Made by a program: the position numbers and the translations under genes. Shown piece by piece: positions 34,186 through 42,991 of a stretch of DNA of 64,000 nt. Numbering within the stretch: position 1 is the first letter of the stretch; each line of letters begins with the position of its first letter. Below the pieces are notes generated by a model. That model made no database searches. It was not told where the DNA came from and saw only the letters and a list, made by a program, of their open reading frames with translations. Source of the stretch: PALSA-350 sp963834445 (GTDB lineage Bacteria > Acidobacteriota > Terriglobia > Terriglobales > Acidobacteriaceae); contig CAWIBU010000001.1 in assembly GCA_963834445.1 (NCBI GenBank), forward strand, positions 310,001 through 374,000, written 5' to 3'.

Positions 34186-35154
34186 CTACTGAAGGTAATG
34201 CAGCGTCTCGTCAATGAGCCTTGTCGTCCCCGGAAAAGGATCACCGCCGTTGGTATCAAACTCCATAGAGAAATATCCGCGATACGAACTCTGCCGGGCC
34301 AGAGCGAACATCCTGCCCAGGTCCACGTGATACGTTTTGCCTGCCTCAGACTGCACCGCGCCTTTTACGTGGCACATGTTGAAGGCGTGCTTCAGCATCG
34401 CGCTCACGGCCTGCTCGTTTACTTCCTCCCCGTATTGCACGCCCGAATTGCCGAAATCGGGCAGCGCCCGCAGATAAGGATGGTTGACTCTCTCCACGAC
34501 CTTCACGATGAAAAACGGATCCTCCCAGATGGGGGCATCGTTCTCCAGGTTGACCACGACATTCCGTTTGCCGCCATAGTCGGCTAATCGCGCAAGATGG
34601 AGTGCTGCCGCATTTGCGTCTGGCATCCGCCCTGGTTGAGCCGCCAGATGCTGGCGCACGCTGGGCGAGCCGATGGCGGCGGCAATATCGATCCATTGGC
34701 ATCCATCCCGAACGGCTGCTTCGGCAGTGCTGGCGTCGGCGGTGGCAAAACATCTTCCTGGCAGCCCGAGGTCGACAATATGCGAGCGTGCCCTGGCTAC
34801 AGCGTCACGAAAACTTTCCAGATACGCCGCATCGGTAGAACGGAAATGACTCAGCAAGGGATTGACGTTATACACAGAGAATCTCTCCGCCACCATTGCC
34901 GGAAATTCTCTGATATCGATTTTCGCAACGCCGGGGCTGGGAACGCTGGGCCTGCGGCTGCCCTCGGGGCCAGTTTCAAGGTAGGCACGAAAGGGCCACG
35001 ACGTGACCGCAAGTCGATCACGCGAACCCGTCGGAAACGCCAGATCCGGGAGACGGCGCTGATTCTGTGCTTCGGCCGAACCCTGAACAGAACAGCAACA
35101 CGTGCCGGCGACAGCCGCCACCTGCTTCAAAAAATCACGACGCGATGAAGGCAA
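34186..35154 (-). CDS. Tat-exported sugar phosphate isomerase/epimerase-like TIM barrel
   Basis: A 322-residue protein with twin-Arg signal (SSRRDFLKQVAAVAG) and a barrel of the xylose-isomerase/AP-endonuclease-2 superfamily: AVTSWPFRAYLE, WIDIAAAIGSPSVRQHLA, NVVVNLENDAPIWEDP (metal Glu region), LRALPDFGNSG, MCHVKGAV and GYFSMEFDTNG. Metal-binding Glu, Asp, His and Glu are therefore present. It precedes the oxidoreductase gene; such pairs occur in polyol or sugar catabolism. Substrate not identifiable. Confidence 0.85.
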   Translation of the reverse strand: MPSSRRDFLKQVAAVAGTCCCSVQGSAEAQNQRRLPDLAFPTGSRDRLAVTSWPFRAYLETGPEGSRRPSVPSPGVAKIDIREFPAMVAERFSVYNVNPLLSHFRSTDAAYLESFRDAVARARSHIVDLGLPGRCFATADASTAEAAVRDGCQWIDIAAAIGSPSVRQHLAAQPGRMPDANAAALHLARLADYGGKRNVVVNLENDAPIWEDPFFIVKVVERVNHPYLRALPDFGNSGVQYGEEVNEQAVSAMLKHAFNMCHVKGAVQSEAGKTYHVDLGRMFALARQSSYRGYFSMEFDTNGGDPFPGTTRLIDETLHYLQ

Positions 35155-35516
35155 AGCGGCCTCAAGTGTACGTAGAAAGCTTTATCCCTACCAATCATAA
35201 ACATTTCCTGGCCAGGTCTTCCATTCTCCGCCTCGAGCAGCATCGCCGCAACGCGATCACGCGCAGGCATTTCCCACGGCCTCGGTCTGTCCAGTCCCCG
35301 TCTCCAGCCCCTGTTCGCCAGCCAATGTGTCACCTGGATTAACGGTCCTGGCCACCGGGTCATTGCCCTCGGTCCCCGAAAATGTTCTGATAGTATGCTA
35401 GCGATCGCAGCGCCAGCCCGCTCTTCGCAGCGGGCCCAAGCTACCCGGGCGTCTTCACCCTTCGTAACGACTGCGCGCTCTTGTGAGGCAGCCGAAATCG
35501 ACAATTCAGGCCGGCC
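35155..35516. promoter_or_regulatory. Divergent promoter region
   Basis: About 360 bases between the TIM-barrel gene (-) and the kinase fusion (+). No gene or RNA is supported. A GATAGTATGCTAGCGATCGC segment (about 35388-35407) contains a -10-like TAGTATGCT and may belong to the kinase promoter; this is a weak call. Confidence 0.3.
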
Positions 35517-38500
35517 ATGAAGTCTGACGATCGTCAATCCGCCGAAGAAATCTTTGCCACCGCTCTTGACCTGCCGGTCGAGCGCCGTGCTGCCTTTTTG
35601 GACGACGCCTGTATCCACTCCCCTGGCCTGCGGCAGGAGGTCAACGACCTTCTTTCAAAGCATCAAGGCCTCAACGGTTTTCTCAGCGAGCCATTGCTTT
35701 TCAACAACGGCTTCGCGGCGACCGGTGCCTTCGTCCCGGGTGCACGAGTCGGCCGCTACACAATCATCGAGCAGCTTGGCGCCGGGGGTATGGGCGTGGT
35801 TTATCGCGCGCAGGACGAAGTACTGAAACGCGTAGTGGCTATCAAAACCTTAGCGCCGGGAATCCTTACCGGTGAGAAAGAACGCAACCAGTTTCGCAAG
35901 GAGGCACTCGCCCTTGCCAAGCTCAGCAATACCTCCATTGCGACCGTATTCGATGTAGGCCAGGAAAAAGATATCGATTACATCGTCATGGAGTGCGTAG
36001 CCGGAGAGACCCTCGACGCACGCTTGCAGGCCGGCCCACTCACCGTGAAGGAAGCGACATTCATATGCCTGCAGATTGCAGAAGCCGTGGAGGACGCGCA
36101 TGAACACGGCGTCATTCATCGCGACCTGAAACCAGCAAACGTGATGCTCACGCTGAAAGGACGGGTTAAGGTTCTGGACTTTGGCCTGGCCAAGCTGTTC
36201 GCGCCAGACGGCCGCGATGCGACCGTTACCCTGATGCAGACGGGAGAACTGATCGGGACACCCCGCTATATGTCGCCGGAGCAGATCGCCGGCAGCGCCG
36301 CCGACCAGCGGTCGGATCTATGGAGTCTCGGCGTTATTTACTACGAATGTCTGACCGGGAAAACACCGTTTCAGAGAGAGAACACATTCGCCACTCTTCA
36401 TGCCATCAGCAGCGACGACTTTCCCCCGGCACGACAGGTGCGCGCAGATACGCCTTCGCCAGCGGATAAAATCATAAGACGAGCCTTGCAGAAGGACCCC
36501 GCTGCGCGCTATCAGTCCGCTGCGGAGTTACGAAACGCGACCGCGCAACTCCTGGAGTCGCTGACGGTCGCACCAAATTCCGGCCGGTCCACGGTTCGAT
36601 TGCCTCGCTCCCTCATGATGGCAGCGGCGGCGGTTCTACTCATCTTGATCGGGCTCGGAGGATGGCTTGCCCGTCGCTCGGCGCACCGCCAATGGGTGCG
36701 GGAAGAAGCCATTCCTCAGATTGCCAGCCTTATCGGGCAAAAGCGTCCGCTGGCCGCCTTTCTCCTCCTGCACAAGGCACAGGGATACATCCCCGGCGAT
36801 CCGCAACTGACGCAGATCGCGAACGAGAACACGCAACCCCTTACGATCACATCTTCGCCTGCGGGCGCGACCGTCGAGATTAAGGACTACTCTGCACCGG
36901 ACGCGCCCTGGTACAACCTGGGCACGACGCCCTTAACGAACGTAACCGTCCCCAAGGGATATTTTCGCTGGATGGTCTCCGCGCCCGGGCAGCGGCCGTT
37001 TCTTTCTGCCCCGCCGACCGAAAAGGAAATACACTTCTCGCTGGACCAACTGCGAGAAGCACCGTCCGGTACGGTGCCGGTGCCTGCAGAGCGCTGGGGC
37101 GATTACATCAGCCCCGTCGGCTGGGTGGGTCCGTATCAACTTCCAGCCTTCTCGATCGATCAATATGAAGTGACCAATCGTGATTACCAGAAATTCGTCA
37201 ATAGCGGTGGCTACGAGAAGGAGCAGTACTGGCACAACGCGTTCACCGATACCAACCGCACCCTGTCCTGGGTAGAGGCGATGGCGCGCCTGCGTGACAC
37301 GACCGGCAGGCCGGGCCCTGCCACCTGGATTGCCGGACATTATCCTGAAGGACAGGCGGACTACCCGGTCACCGGGGTCAGTTGGTTTGAAGCGGCAGCC
37401 TACGCCGCCTACGCGGGCAAGAGCCTGCCGACATTCGCCCAATGGTACAGAGCCGCGAACATGGAACTTTCCCTATACACGATGCCGGCAAGTAATATCT
37501 CCGGCAGCGCCATGGCGCCGGTCGGCAAATTCCAGGGGCTGGGGACGTTTGGCACCTATGATATGGCGGGCAATGCCCGCGAATGGGTCATGAACGCAAG
37601 CGACAATGGCACACGCATGATCCTGGGTGGCGACTGGAAGTCGCCGGGTTATCTCTACACCATGCCCGAGGCACTCTTACCCTTTGACCGTTCGGCGACC
37701 AGCGGTTTTCGCTGCGTCAGCAATTCGACTCCCCCGCCCCCGGAAACCACCGGCCCGGTGCGCCACAACGCAAGGGACTTGGCCAGGTTCAAACCCGCAC
37801 CAGACGCCATCTTCAATGCTTATAAGTTGCTCTACACCTACCCAGCGTCACCGCTGAATGCCAGGCAAGAAAGTGTTGTCGCAGAAACCGCGGACTGGCG
37901 CGAAGAGAAAGTGACCTTCGACGACGCCTATGACGGCGAACGCATGGCCGCCTATCTTTTTCTCCCGAAGAACGTGCGTCCGCCCTATCAGACCATCCTC
38001 TTCTTTCCCAGTGCGCGTGTCCTCTACCTGAATAACAACGACAACGGACGCGCCCTGGGTGACACCAAATTCTTCGACTATGTCATCCAGAGCGGCAGAG
38101 CTGTCATGTATCCGATCTACCAGAGCACCTACGAGCGGCGGGCGAAGTTTTACCTTCCGGATGGCTCCGAGCCGATCGCACTCACCCAGCAGTGGTACAA
38201 AGACGCGGCCCGATCTCTCGACTACCTCGCCACGCGCCAGGACATCGACAATACCAGGCTCGCCTACATGGGGGTCAGCATGGGTTCGGCAGATGGAGTC
38301 GTCTTCTCAACGCTCCTGCAGAATCGCCTGAAGACCGTCGTCCTGCTCGACGGGGGCTTTTTCCTCGAACCGCCCCCGCCGGGAGGCGACCAGGCGGACT
38401 TTGCATCGCATTTGAAACTGCCGGTGCTCATGGTCAACGGACGCTACGACTTCACCTTTCCGGTAGAGACGGCGCAAGACCCACTCTTCAAGATGCTGGG

Positions 38501-38624
38501 CGCCCCTCCCGCGCAAAAAAAGCATGTGGTGCTCGACACGCCCCACGACGTGACCGAACAACATACGCAGCTCGTGGCCGCCGTCCTCGACTGGCTGGAT
38601 CGCTACCTGGGTAGGGTGAACTGA
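35517..38624 (+). CDS. Ser/Thr protein kinase fused to FGE-sulfatase-like and alpha/beta-hydrolase domains
   Basis: The 1035-residue protein has an N-terminal helical segment typical of acidobacterial kinases, a complete Hanks-type kinase (about 80-350: GAGGMGVVY, VAIK with K110, HRDLKPAN 201-208, DFG 221-223, GTPRYMSPEQ), a membrane helix (365-385), a PEGA-like domain (about 440-508, SSPAGATVEI), an FGE-sulfatase/SUMF1-like domain (about 515-735, VTGVSWFEAAAYAAYAGKSLP, YDMAGNAREWV) and a C-terminal hydrolase (about 790-1035) with GVSMGS (nucleophile S921), D978 in GRYDF and H1010. All three look catalytically or structurally complete except that the FGE part lacks a clear Cys pair. A cytoplasmic kinase with extracytoplasmic effectors. 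Confidence 0.9.
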   Translation: MKSDDRQSAEEIFATALDLPVERRAAFLDDACIHSPGLRQEVNDLLSKHQGLNGFLSEPLLFNNGFAATGAFVPGARVGRYTIIEQLGAGGMGVVYRAQDEVLKRVVAIKTLAPGILTGEKERNQFRKEALALAKLSNTSIATVFDVGQEKDIDYIVMECVAGETLDARLQAGPLTVKEATFICLQIAEAVEDAHEHGVIHRDLKPANVMLTLKGRVKVLDFGLAKLFAPDGRDATVTLMQTGELIGTPRYMSPEQIAGSAADQRSDLWSLGVIYYECLTGKTPFQRENTFATLHAISSDDFPPARQVRADTPSPADKIIRRALQKDPAARYQSAAELRNATAQLLESLTVAPNSGRSTVRLPRSLMMAAAAVLLILIGLGGWLARRSAHRQWVREEAIPQIASLIGQKRPLAAFLLLHKAQGYIPGDPQLTQIANENTQPLTITSSPAGATVEIKDYSAPDAPWYNLGTTPLTNVTVPKGYFRWMVSAPGQRPFLSAPPTEKEIHFSLDQLREAPSGTVPVPAERWGDYISPVGWVGPYQLPAFSIDQYEVTNRDYQKFVNSGGYEKEQYWHNAFTDTNRTLSWVEAMARLRDTTGRPGPATWIAGHYPEGQADYPVTGVSWFEAAAYAAYAGKSLPTFAQWYRAANMELSLYTMPASNISGSAMAPVGKFQGLGTFGTYDMAGNAREWVMNASDNGTRMILGGDWKSPGYLYTMPEALLPFDRSATSGFRCVSNSTPPPPETTGPVRHNARDLARFKPAPDAIFNAYKLLYTYPASPLNARQESVVAETADWREEKVTFDDAYDGERMAAYLFLPKNVRPPYQTILFFPSARVLYLNNNDNGRALGDTKFFDYVIQSGRAVMYPIYQSTYERRAKFYLPDGSEPIALTQQWYKDAARSLDYLATRQDIDNTRLAYMGVSMGSADGVVFSTLLQNRLKTVVLLDGGFFLEPPPPGGDQADFASHLKLPVLMVNGRYDFTFPVETAQDPLFKMLGAPPAQKKHVVLDTPHDVTEQHTQLVAAVLDWLDRYLGRVN

Positions 38625-38659
38625 GTGGGCGCTCGCGTCTGGGCGCAGGAAGAAAAGTC

Positions 38660-39334
38660 ATGATGAAAACCATCGTACAAATCTCGCTTGACTTCACCTC
38701 CCTCGCCAAAGCTCTTGAAACCGCGCGGCTCGCCATTCGCTCGGGAGTCGACTGGCTCGAGGCCGGCACTCCGCTCATCGTTTCTGAAGGCATGAACAGC
38801 ATTCGCGCCTTGCGCGCCGAGTTTCCCGGCGTTCCCATCGTGGCTGATCTAAAAGCCATGGATGGCGGTGGGCTTGAGGCACAGATGGCAGCAAGAGCGG
38901 GAGCCACCCACGTCGTGGTGATGGAACGTGCTCACCCGGAGACGATCAAAGCCATGGTGCAGACCGCCAAAGATGCCGGGGTGAAAGTCATGGGCGACAA
39001 TCTCGCTGCCGAGGACAGAGTCGCCGCCGCCAAAAGGCTGCAGGATCTTGGCTGCGATTTCGTCATTCATCATATCGGGTACGACGAGCGTCGCGGCCTC
39101 GCGGCCATGGGCAAGCCATATCCCAGTCCGCTCGACCAACTGCGCGAGGTCGTTGCGGCGGTCGCGGTGCCGGTCCAGGCGGTCGGCGGTCTGTCGGTGG
39201 AACAGGCGATTCGCACGCCCGAATTTGGCGCGCGTCTGGTGGTTCTCGGCGCCCCCCTCATTGGCAACTCATCCGGCAATCTCGAGGACGAGCTCCGCCT
39301 GATTTGTGACCGGGTTCACGCCTATCGGCACTGA
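38660..39334 (+). CDS. 3-hexulose-6-phosphate synthase / keto-gulonate-6-phosphate decarboxylase family
   Basis: A 224-residue TIM barrel of the OMP-decarboxylase suprafamily. The core catalytic residues are visible: D11 (ISLDF), EAGTPLIVSEG, ADLKAMDGG, VMGDNL, and HHIGYDERR. These match hexulose-6-phosphate synthases (formaldehyde fixation in the RuMP pathway) and the related KGPDC enzymes, and I cannot tell which. The partner isomerase is not seen. It starts 35 bases after the kinase fusion and may be cotranscribed. Confidence 0.85.
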   Translation: MMKTIVQISLDFTSLAKALETARLAIRSGVDWLEAGTPLIVSEGMNSIRALRAEFPGVPIVADLKAMDGGGLEAQMAARAGATHVVVMERAHPETIKAMVQTAKDAGVKVMGDNLAAEDRVAAAKRLQDLGCDFVIHHIGYDERRGLAAMGKPYPSPLDQLREVVAAVAVPVQAVGGLSVEQAIRTPEFGARLVVLGAPLIGNSSGNLEDELRLICDRVHAYRH

Positions 39335-39385
39335 GCCGGGCTGCGTCAGCACCGCCAGATCCTGGCCTGCATTTTCACTTTCAGT

Positions 39386-39979
39386 ATGCTTACGGTTACC
39401 ATGACCGATCAAACCACCGCTCGCACCTGGCTGCATCAGCCTGCACACTGGACCGAAACCGTGGATACGCTGACCGCAACCGCGCCTCCTGGCACAGACT
39501 ACTGGCGAGTAACCCACTACGGGTTCATTCACGACAACGGTCCATTTCGTTATCGGCAACAGTCGGGAAACTTTGAAGCGAAGGTCCGCGTCACGGCGAG
39601 GTACCACGAGCTATATCATCATGCGGGCTTGATGATCCGCATCGACGACCAGAACTGGATCAAAGCCGGCATTGAGTTCCTCAACGGCCGGCAAAGCGTG
39701 GGCGCCGTGGTCACGCGAGACTTTTCCGATTGGTCTGTACTGCCGTTGGCCGACAACCCGGCAAGCCTCTGGTTGCGCCTGCAACGTTTTCACGACACGG
39801 TTCAGATTTCGTATTCCCGCGACAACGAGAACTGGTCGATGATTCGGCTGGCGTACTTTCCGCCGCAGCCCCTGGTCAACATTGGCATGATGGCGGCTGC
39901 ACCCGGCAAGGAGCCGCTCGACGTCACCTTCGACCACTTTTCCATCGCGCCTCTCCATTCGCCGCCCAAAGAAGACTGA
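39386..39979 (+). CDS. DUF1349 family protein
   Basis: A 197-residue protein of the DUF1349/concanavalin-like beta-sandwich family. Features: DYWRVTHYGFIHDNGPFRY, NFEAKVRVTARYHELYHHAGLMIRIDDQNWIKAGIEFLNG and LWLRLQRFHDTVQISYSRDNENWSMIR. Members may bind or act on sugars; no function is proven. No signal peptide. It follows the hexulose-phosphate synthase-like gene by 51 bases. A second ATG (Met6) is an alternative start. Confidence 0.88.
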   Translation: MLTVTMTDQTTARTWLHQPAHWTETVDTLTATAPPGTDYWRVTHYGFIHDNGPFRYRQQSGNFEAKVRVTARYHELYHHAGLMIRIDDQNWIKAGIEFLNGRQSVGAVVTRDFSDWSVLPLADNPASLWLRLQRFHDTVQISYSRDNENWSMIRLAYFPPQPLVNIGMMAAAPGKEPLDVTFDHFSIAPLHSPPKED

Positions 39980-40092
39980 GCAGCCACTCTCAACTCGTCC
40001 AGGCCACACACGCTTCGCGGTGAATTGTTAACATGTCACAGTATGGCCGCAGTGCTTAAAAACCTCACAGAAGCAATGCACAGGAGAAGCAA

Positions 40093-40623
40093 ATGAACAC
40101 GCGACGCGGGTTCTTCGGCAGGATCGCTGCGATGGCGGCGATAGCCGCCGGCGCCCCCAACCTCTTCGCTCTTCAGACTCCGCCCGCCAGTGCGCCGCCG
40201 CGCCGTGCCGGCGGCAATCACACCCACAATGGCATCTACTACTTCTCCGGCACCGGCTCCAACGATGGCTATCCCAAAGAAGATCACGTGCTCGTGACTG
40301 ACCTTTTTGAGAAACACGTAACCCGCACCATGGACGCGCTCAAGAAGTCGGTGGAGCATGCGGGCTGCACCATGGATAGCATCCTGCACCTGGAGGTATT
40401 TCTCTGTCTCCCACTGGCTGACGGCGTGCCCATGCCCACGGGCAAGGCAAGGTTCGATGCCCACAAAGCGCAGTACGACGCGCTGAACAAAATCTACGGG
40501 ACGTATTTCTCTCCCGGCAAAGCCCCGTCCCGCGCTTGCATGGCGCTCGAATGGATCCCCGGTGATTCGCTGATTGAGATCGTGGGCAGCGCCGCCGTCC
40601 TCACTCCACCCACCGCCGGCTGA
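40093..40623 (+). CDS. Tat-exported RidA/YjgF-family protein
   Basis: RidA proteins hydrolyse reactive enamine/imine intermediates such as 2-aminoacrylate. The 176-residue product has a twin-Arg signal (TRRGFFGRIAAMAAIAAGAP) and a RidA domain (about 38-172): the imine-binding Arg is R147 (APSRACMALEW) and the expected Glu is E162 (SLIEIVGSAA). Family members are normally about 130 residues and cytoplasmic, so export is unusual. An insert (about 105-135, YDALNKIYGTYFSPG) is RidA-typical. AGGAGAAGC precedes the ATG. It lies 31 bases before a Tat-exported PLP enzyme. Confidence 0.88.
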   Translation: MNTRRGFFGRIAAMAAIAAGAPNLFALQTPPASAPPRRAGGNHTHNGIYYFSGTGSNDGYPKEDHVLVTDLFEKHVTRTMDALKKSVEHAGCTMDSILHLEVFLCLPLADGVPMPTGKARFDAHKAQYDALNKIYGTYFSPGKAPSRACMALEWIPGDSLIEIVGSAAVLTPPTAG

Positions 40624-40654
40624 AACACGTTGCGCCAGTTGAGAGGAACGTATC

Positions 40655-42043
40655 ATGAATCTGAAATTTGACTGGAGCCGCCGTTCCTTTGTGGCGGCGC
40701 TGGGCACGGCTCTCGGTAGCCTGTTAGCTCCGGCTGAGTCGCAGGCGGCAGGTATCTTTGGCAAAAAAACCAAATCTTCCATGCCTTCGGTCGACGGCGC
40801 CCCCATCGTCCCCATTACCACCGGCTTGGGTTCAACCGGCGACATCTACGCCGAGCTGGGCGTCACCCCTCTCGTCAACATCAACGGCACCGTGACTGTG
40901 ATCGGTGGGTCACTGATGAAGCCGGAGGTGATGGAACTGATGCGGCGCGGCAACGAACACTTTGTCCTGATCGACGAGCTGGAAATCGCGGCGGGTAAGT
41001 TCATTGCAAAACTGTGCAAGTCTCCCACCGGTTACACCGGCCTGGTGACGGGCGGCGCTGCCGCGGCCATGGTTGTCGGCTATGCCGGCATGATGACCGA
41101 GGATCTTGAGCCCCGCATGCATACCATTCCTGAGGTGGCTGATTTCCCCAGGAACGAGGTCATCATCCAAAAGAGTCATCGCTATGCCTTCGACCACCAG
41201 ATTCGCCAAACCGGCGCAAAGCTGGTCGAGGTAGAGACGCGCGAGCAGATGATCGCCGCCATCAATCCCAAGACGGTGGCCATCCACTTCACCAATATCC
41301 TTTCCGACCGGGGCCAGGTGAGCGGCCCGGAGACGGTTGCCATCGCCCGGGCGCACAACATTTACACCTTTAATGATGCCTCCGCCGACGTGCCCCCGAA
41401 GGAACGGCTGTGGGAGTATCCTGCGATCGGCTTCGACATGGTTACATTCAGCGGGGGCAAGGATATTTGCGGGCCGCAGGCCTCCGGCATCCTGATCGGC
41501 AAAGAAGAGCTGATTCGCTATGCGCTGCTGAACATGAGCCCGCAGGAGGATCGCATCGGCCGTTGCTGCAAGGTCGGCAAGGAGACTATCTTCGGCCTGC
41601 TCAAGGCGCTCGAGATCTTCGTCGATCAGGACTTTGACGCCACTTTGAGGATGTACGACCAACGCGCCCAAGTGATCACCGATGCCGTGAAAAGGTTCGG
41701 CGTCACCGCGCTTCCGCGCGAGTTCAACCTGCAGGCGCTGGGGAACGTGACGCCGCGTTATAGTTGGCAGATCGATCGATCGCAGCGCAACATCACTGGG
41801 CCAGAAGTTATGCAGAAGCTGGCCGATACGCGGCCCATCGGCATCGGCAGCCTGGGCGCCGGCGCCAGCGGTATGCGCGGACGCGATCCAGACGCGCCCG
41901 CAAACGAGAAGCAAAGCGCACACCATGGCCATCCCAGCGACCCGAACAGCTTCGGCTTCGCAGTCTGGCAGCTCAAGGACGGCGAAGACAAGATGATCGC
42001 GGAGCGCTTATCCGAGATCTTCAGCGCCGCCCCGAAGGCCTAG
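40655..42043 (+). CDS. Tat-exported PLP-dependent enzyme, SelA / D-glucosaminate-6-phosphate ammonia-lyase-like
   Basis: A fold-type I PLP enzyme of 462 residues. The N-terminus SRRSFVAALGTALGSLLAPAES is a Tat-type signal. The cofactor lysine is K269 (TFSGGKDICGPQ), the pyridine-N Asp is D241 (NDASAD), and VTGGAAAAMVVGYAG forms the phosphate-binding turn. The family includes selenocysteine synthase SelA and lyases that eliminate ammonia from amino sugars. GERA-like start after GAGAGGAACG. Immediately downstream of the exported RidA, which can clear the enamine such lyases release. Substrate unknown. Confidence 0.86.
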   Translation: MNLKFDWSRRSFVAALGTALGSLLAPAESQAAGIFGKKTKSSMPSVDGAPIVPITTGLGSTGDIYAELGVTPLVNINGTVTVIGGSLMKPEVMELMRRGNEHFVLIDELEIAAGKFIAKLCKSPTGYTGLVTGGAAAAMVVGYAGMMTEDLEPRMHTIPEVADFPRNEVIIQKSHRYAFDHQIRQTGAKLVEVETREQMIAAINPKTVAIHFTNILSDRGQVSGPETVAIARAHNIYTFNDASADVPPKERLWEYPAIGFDMVTFSGGKDICGPQASGILIGKEELIRYALLNMSPQEDRIGRCCKVGKETIFGLLKALEIFVDQDFDATLRMYDQRAQVITDAVKRFGVTALPREFNLQALGNVTPRYSWQIDRSQRNITGPEVMQKLADTRPIGIGSLGAGASGMRGRDPDAPANEKQSAHHGHPSDPNSFGFAVWQLKDGEDKMIAERLSEIFSAAPKA

Positions 42044-42080
42044 CGGTCTGCCCCGATGTTGCGTCACTTAAAGAGTTCGC

Positions 42081-42884
42081 TCACAAATGCGAGTGCCCGT
42101 GGGGACTTACATCGGTGGTGACCGGTTCTGGAAGGCGTGCCAGAATCATCGTCACATCTACCTCAAACGATAGATCGTTCTGCAGCTTGAAGTAGTCGCG
42201 CACCTCGGCCGGGGCGCTTGACCAAAAGGAACGTATGGCCGCAATGCCTTCCGCCGATGTACCGATCCGGGATACCCAGGAAGCAAAGTCAAGCGCCAGC
42301 CGCCATTCCTGTTCTATATGCGCATCGAACGAGGCCGCCTGAAAAAAGGCAAGCCATTCTTGCCTGGTGTAGCTGCGGACATGGGATGGATCTCTGGCCA
42401 GCTCCACAGATTGCAGATGCGTGTCCAGCACCGGGGACGGAGGGCCGGTCAGATCGATGAAGCACACAAGCCCGCCGGGTCTTAGAACACGTCTGACCTC
42501 CTGCAACGCCCGGGGCACGTCGTTCCAATGATGAGCGCTGTAACGGCTCACGACAAAATCAAATCGCTGGCCATCAAAGGGAAGTTCTTCCACAGAGCCC
42601 TGCATCGTAAGAATGTTTGCCAGGTCACGTTCTCTGGCTGCAGCAGCTGTTACGTCAAGCATCGCTCGCGTAAGGTCGAACGCAACCACCTCTCGCGCGA
42701 ACGGGGCGGTGGCAAAACTGGCGTGACCCGCTCCGCAACCGAGATCGAGGACCCTCGGTTGATCGAGCCCGGCAGCCGCCTGCGCCAGAAACTCGAGATC
42801 GGCTCCCGCTGCATGCACCGGGCTGATGAGATACTTTTCGGCGTTCGCGCCGAAACTTCTGGATACTGATTGTTCGTGCTGCAC
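42081..42884 (-). CDS. Class I SAM-dependent methyltransferase
   Basis: A 267-residue UbiE/COQ5-like methyltransferase with motif I VLDLGCGAGHAS, motif II AFDLTRAMLDVT and the later motifs FDFVVSRYSAHHW, RVLRPGGLVCFIDLT. Signal peptide and membrane segments absent; cytoplasmic. The substrate is not indicated. Its start lies about 107 bases from the divergent MmyB-type regulator, with a palindrome in between, so it is probably the regulated target. The C-terminal His-rich end (HGHSHL) is unusual and of unknown meaning. Confidence 0.9.
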   Translation of the reverse strand: MQHEQSVSRSFGANAEKYLISPVHAAGADLEFLAQAAAGLDQPRVLDLGCGAGHASFATAPFAREVVAFDLTRAMLDVTAAAARERDLANILTMQGSVEELPFDGQRFDFVVSRYSAHHWNDVPRALQEVRRVLRPGGLVCFIDLTGPPSPVLDTHLQSVELARDPSHVRSYTRQEWLAFFQAASFDAHIEQEWRLALDFASWVSRIGTSAEGIAAIRSFWSSAPAEVRDYFKLQNDLSFEVDVTMILARLPEPVTTDVSPHGHSHL

Positions 42885-42967
42885 GGGTGCTCTCCTGCTG
42901 TTATGACGATCTGCTAGACCAAACCTTAGCCGCCAAACTATGCAGGTACAAGATGATCTTTTATCCT

Positions 42968-42982
42968 GGTATCGTTGATACC
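42968..42982. promoter_or_regulatory. Probable operator palindrome
   Basis: A perfect palindrome GGTATC-GTT-GATACC, 10 bases before the regulator start and within the 107-base divergent space. Position and symmetry fit an autoregulatory operator of the MmyB-type protein, also covering the methyltransferase promoter. Confidence 0.6.
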
Positions 42983-42991
42983 CTGATCACC

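Noticed and set aside
40910..41932. Minus-strand open frame of 340 codons
   Set aside because: It is antisense to the PLP enzyme, whose motifs are clear. No signal of coding on this strand.
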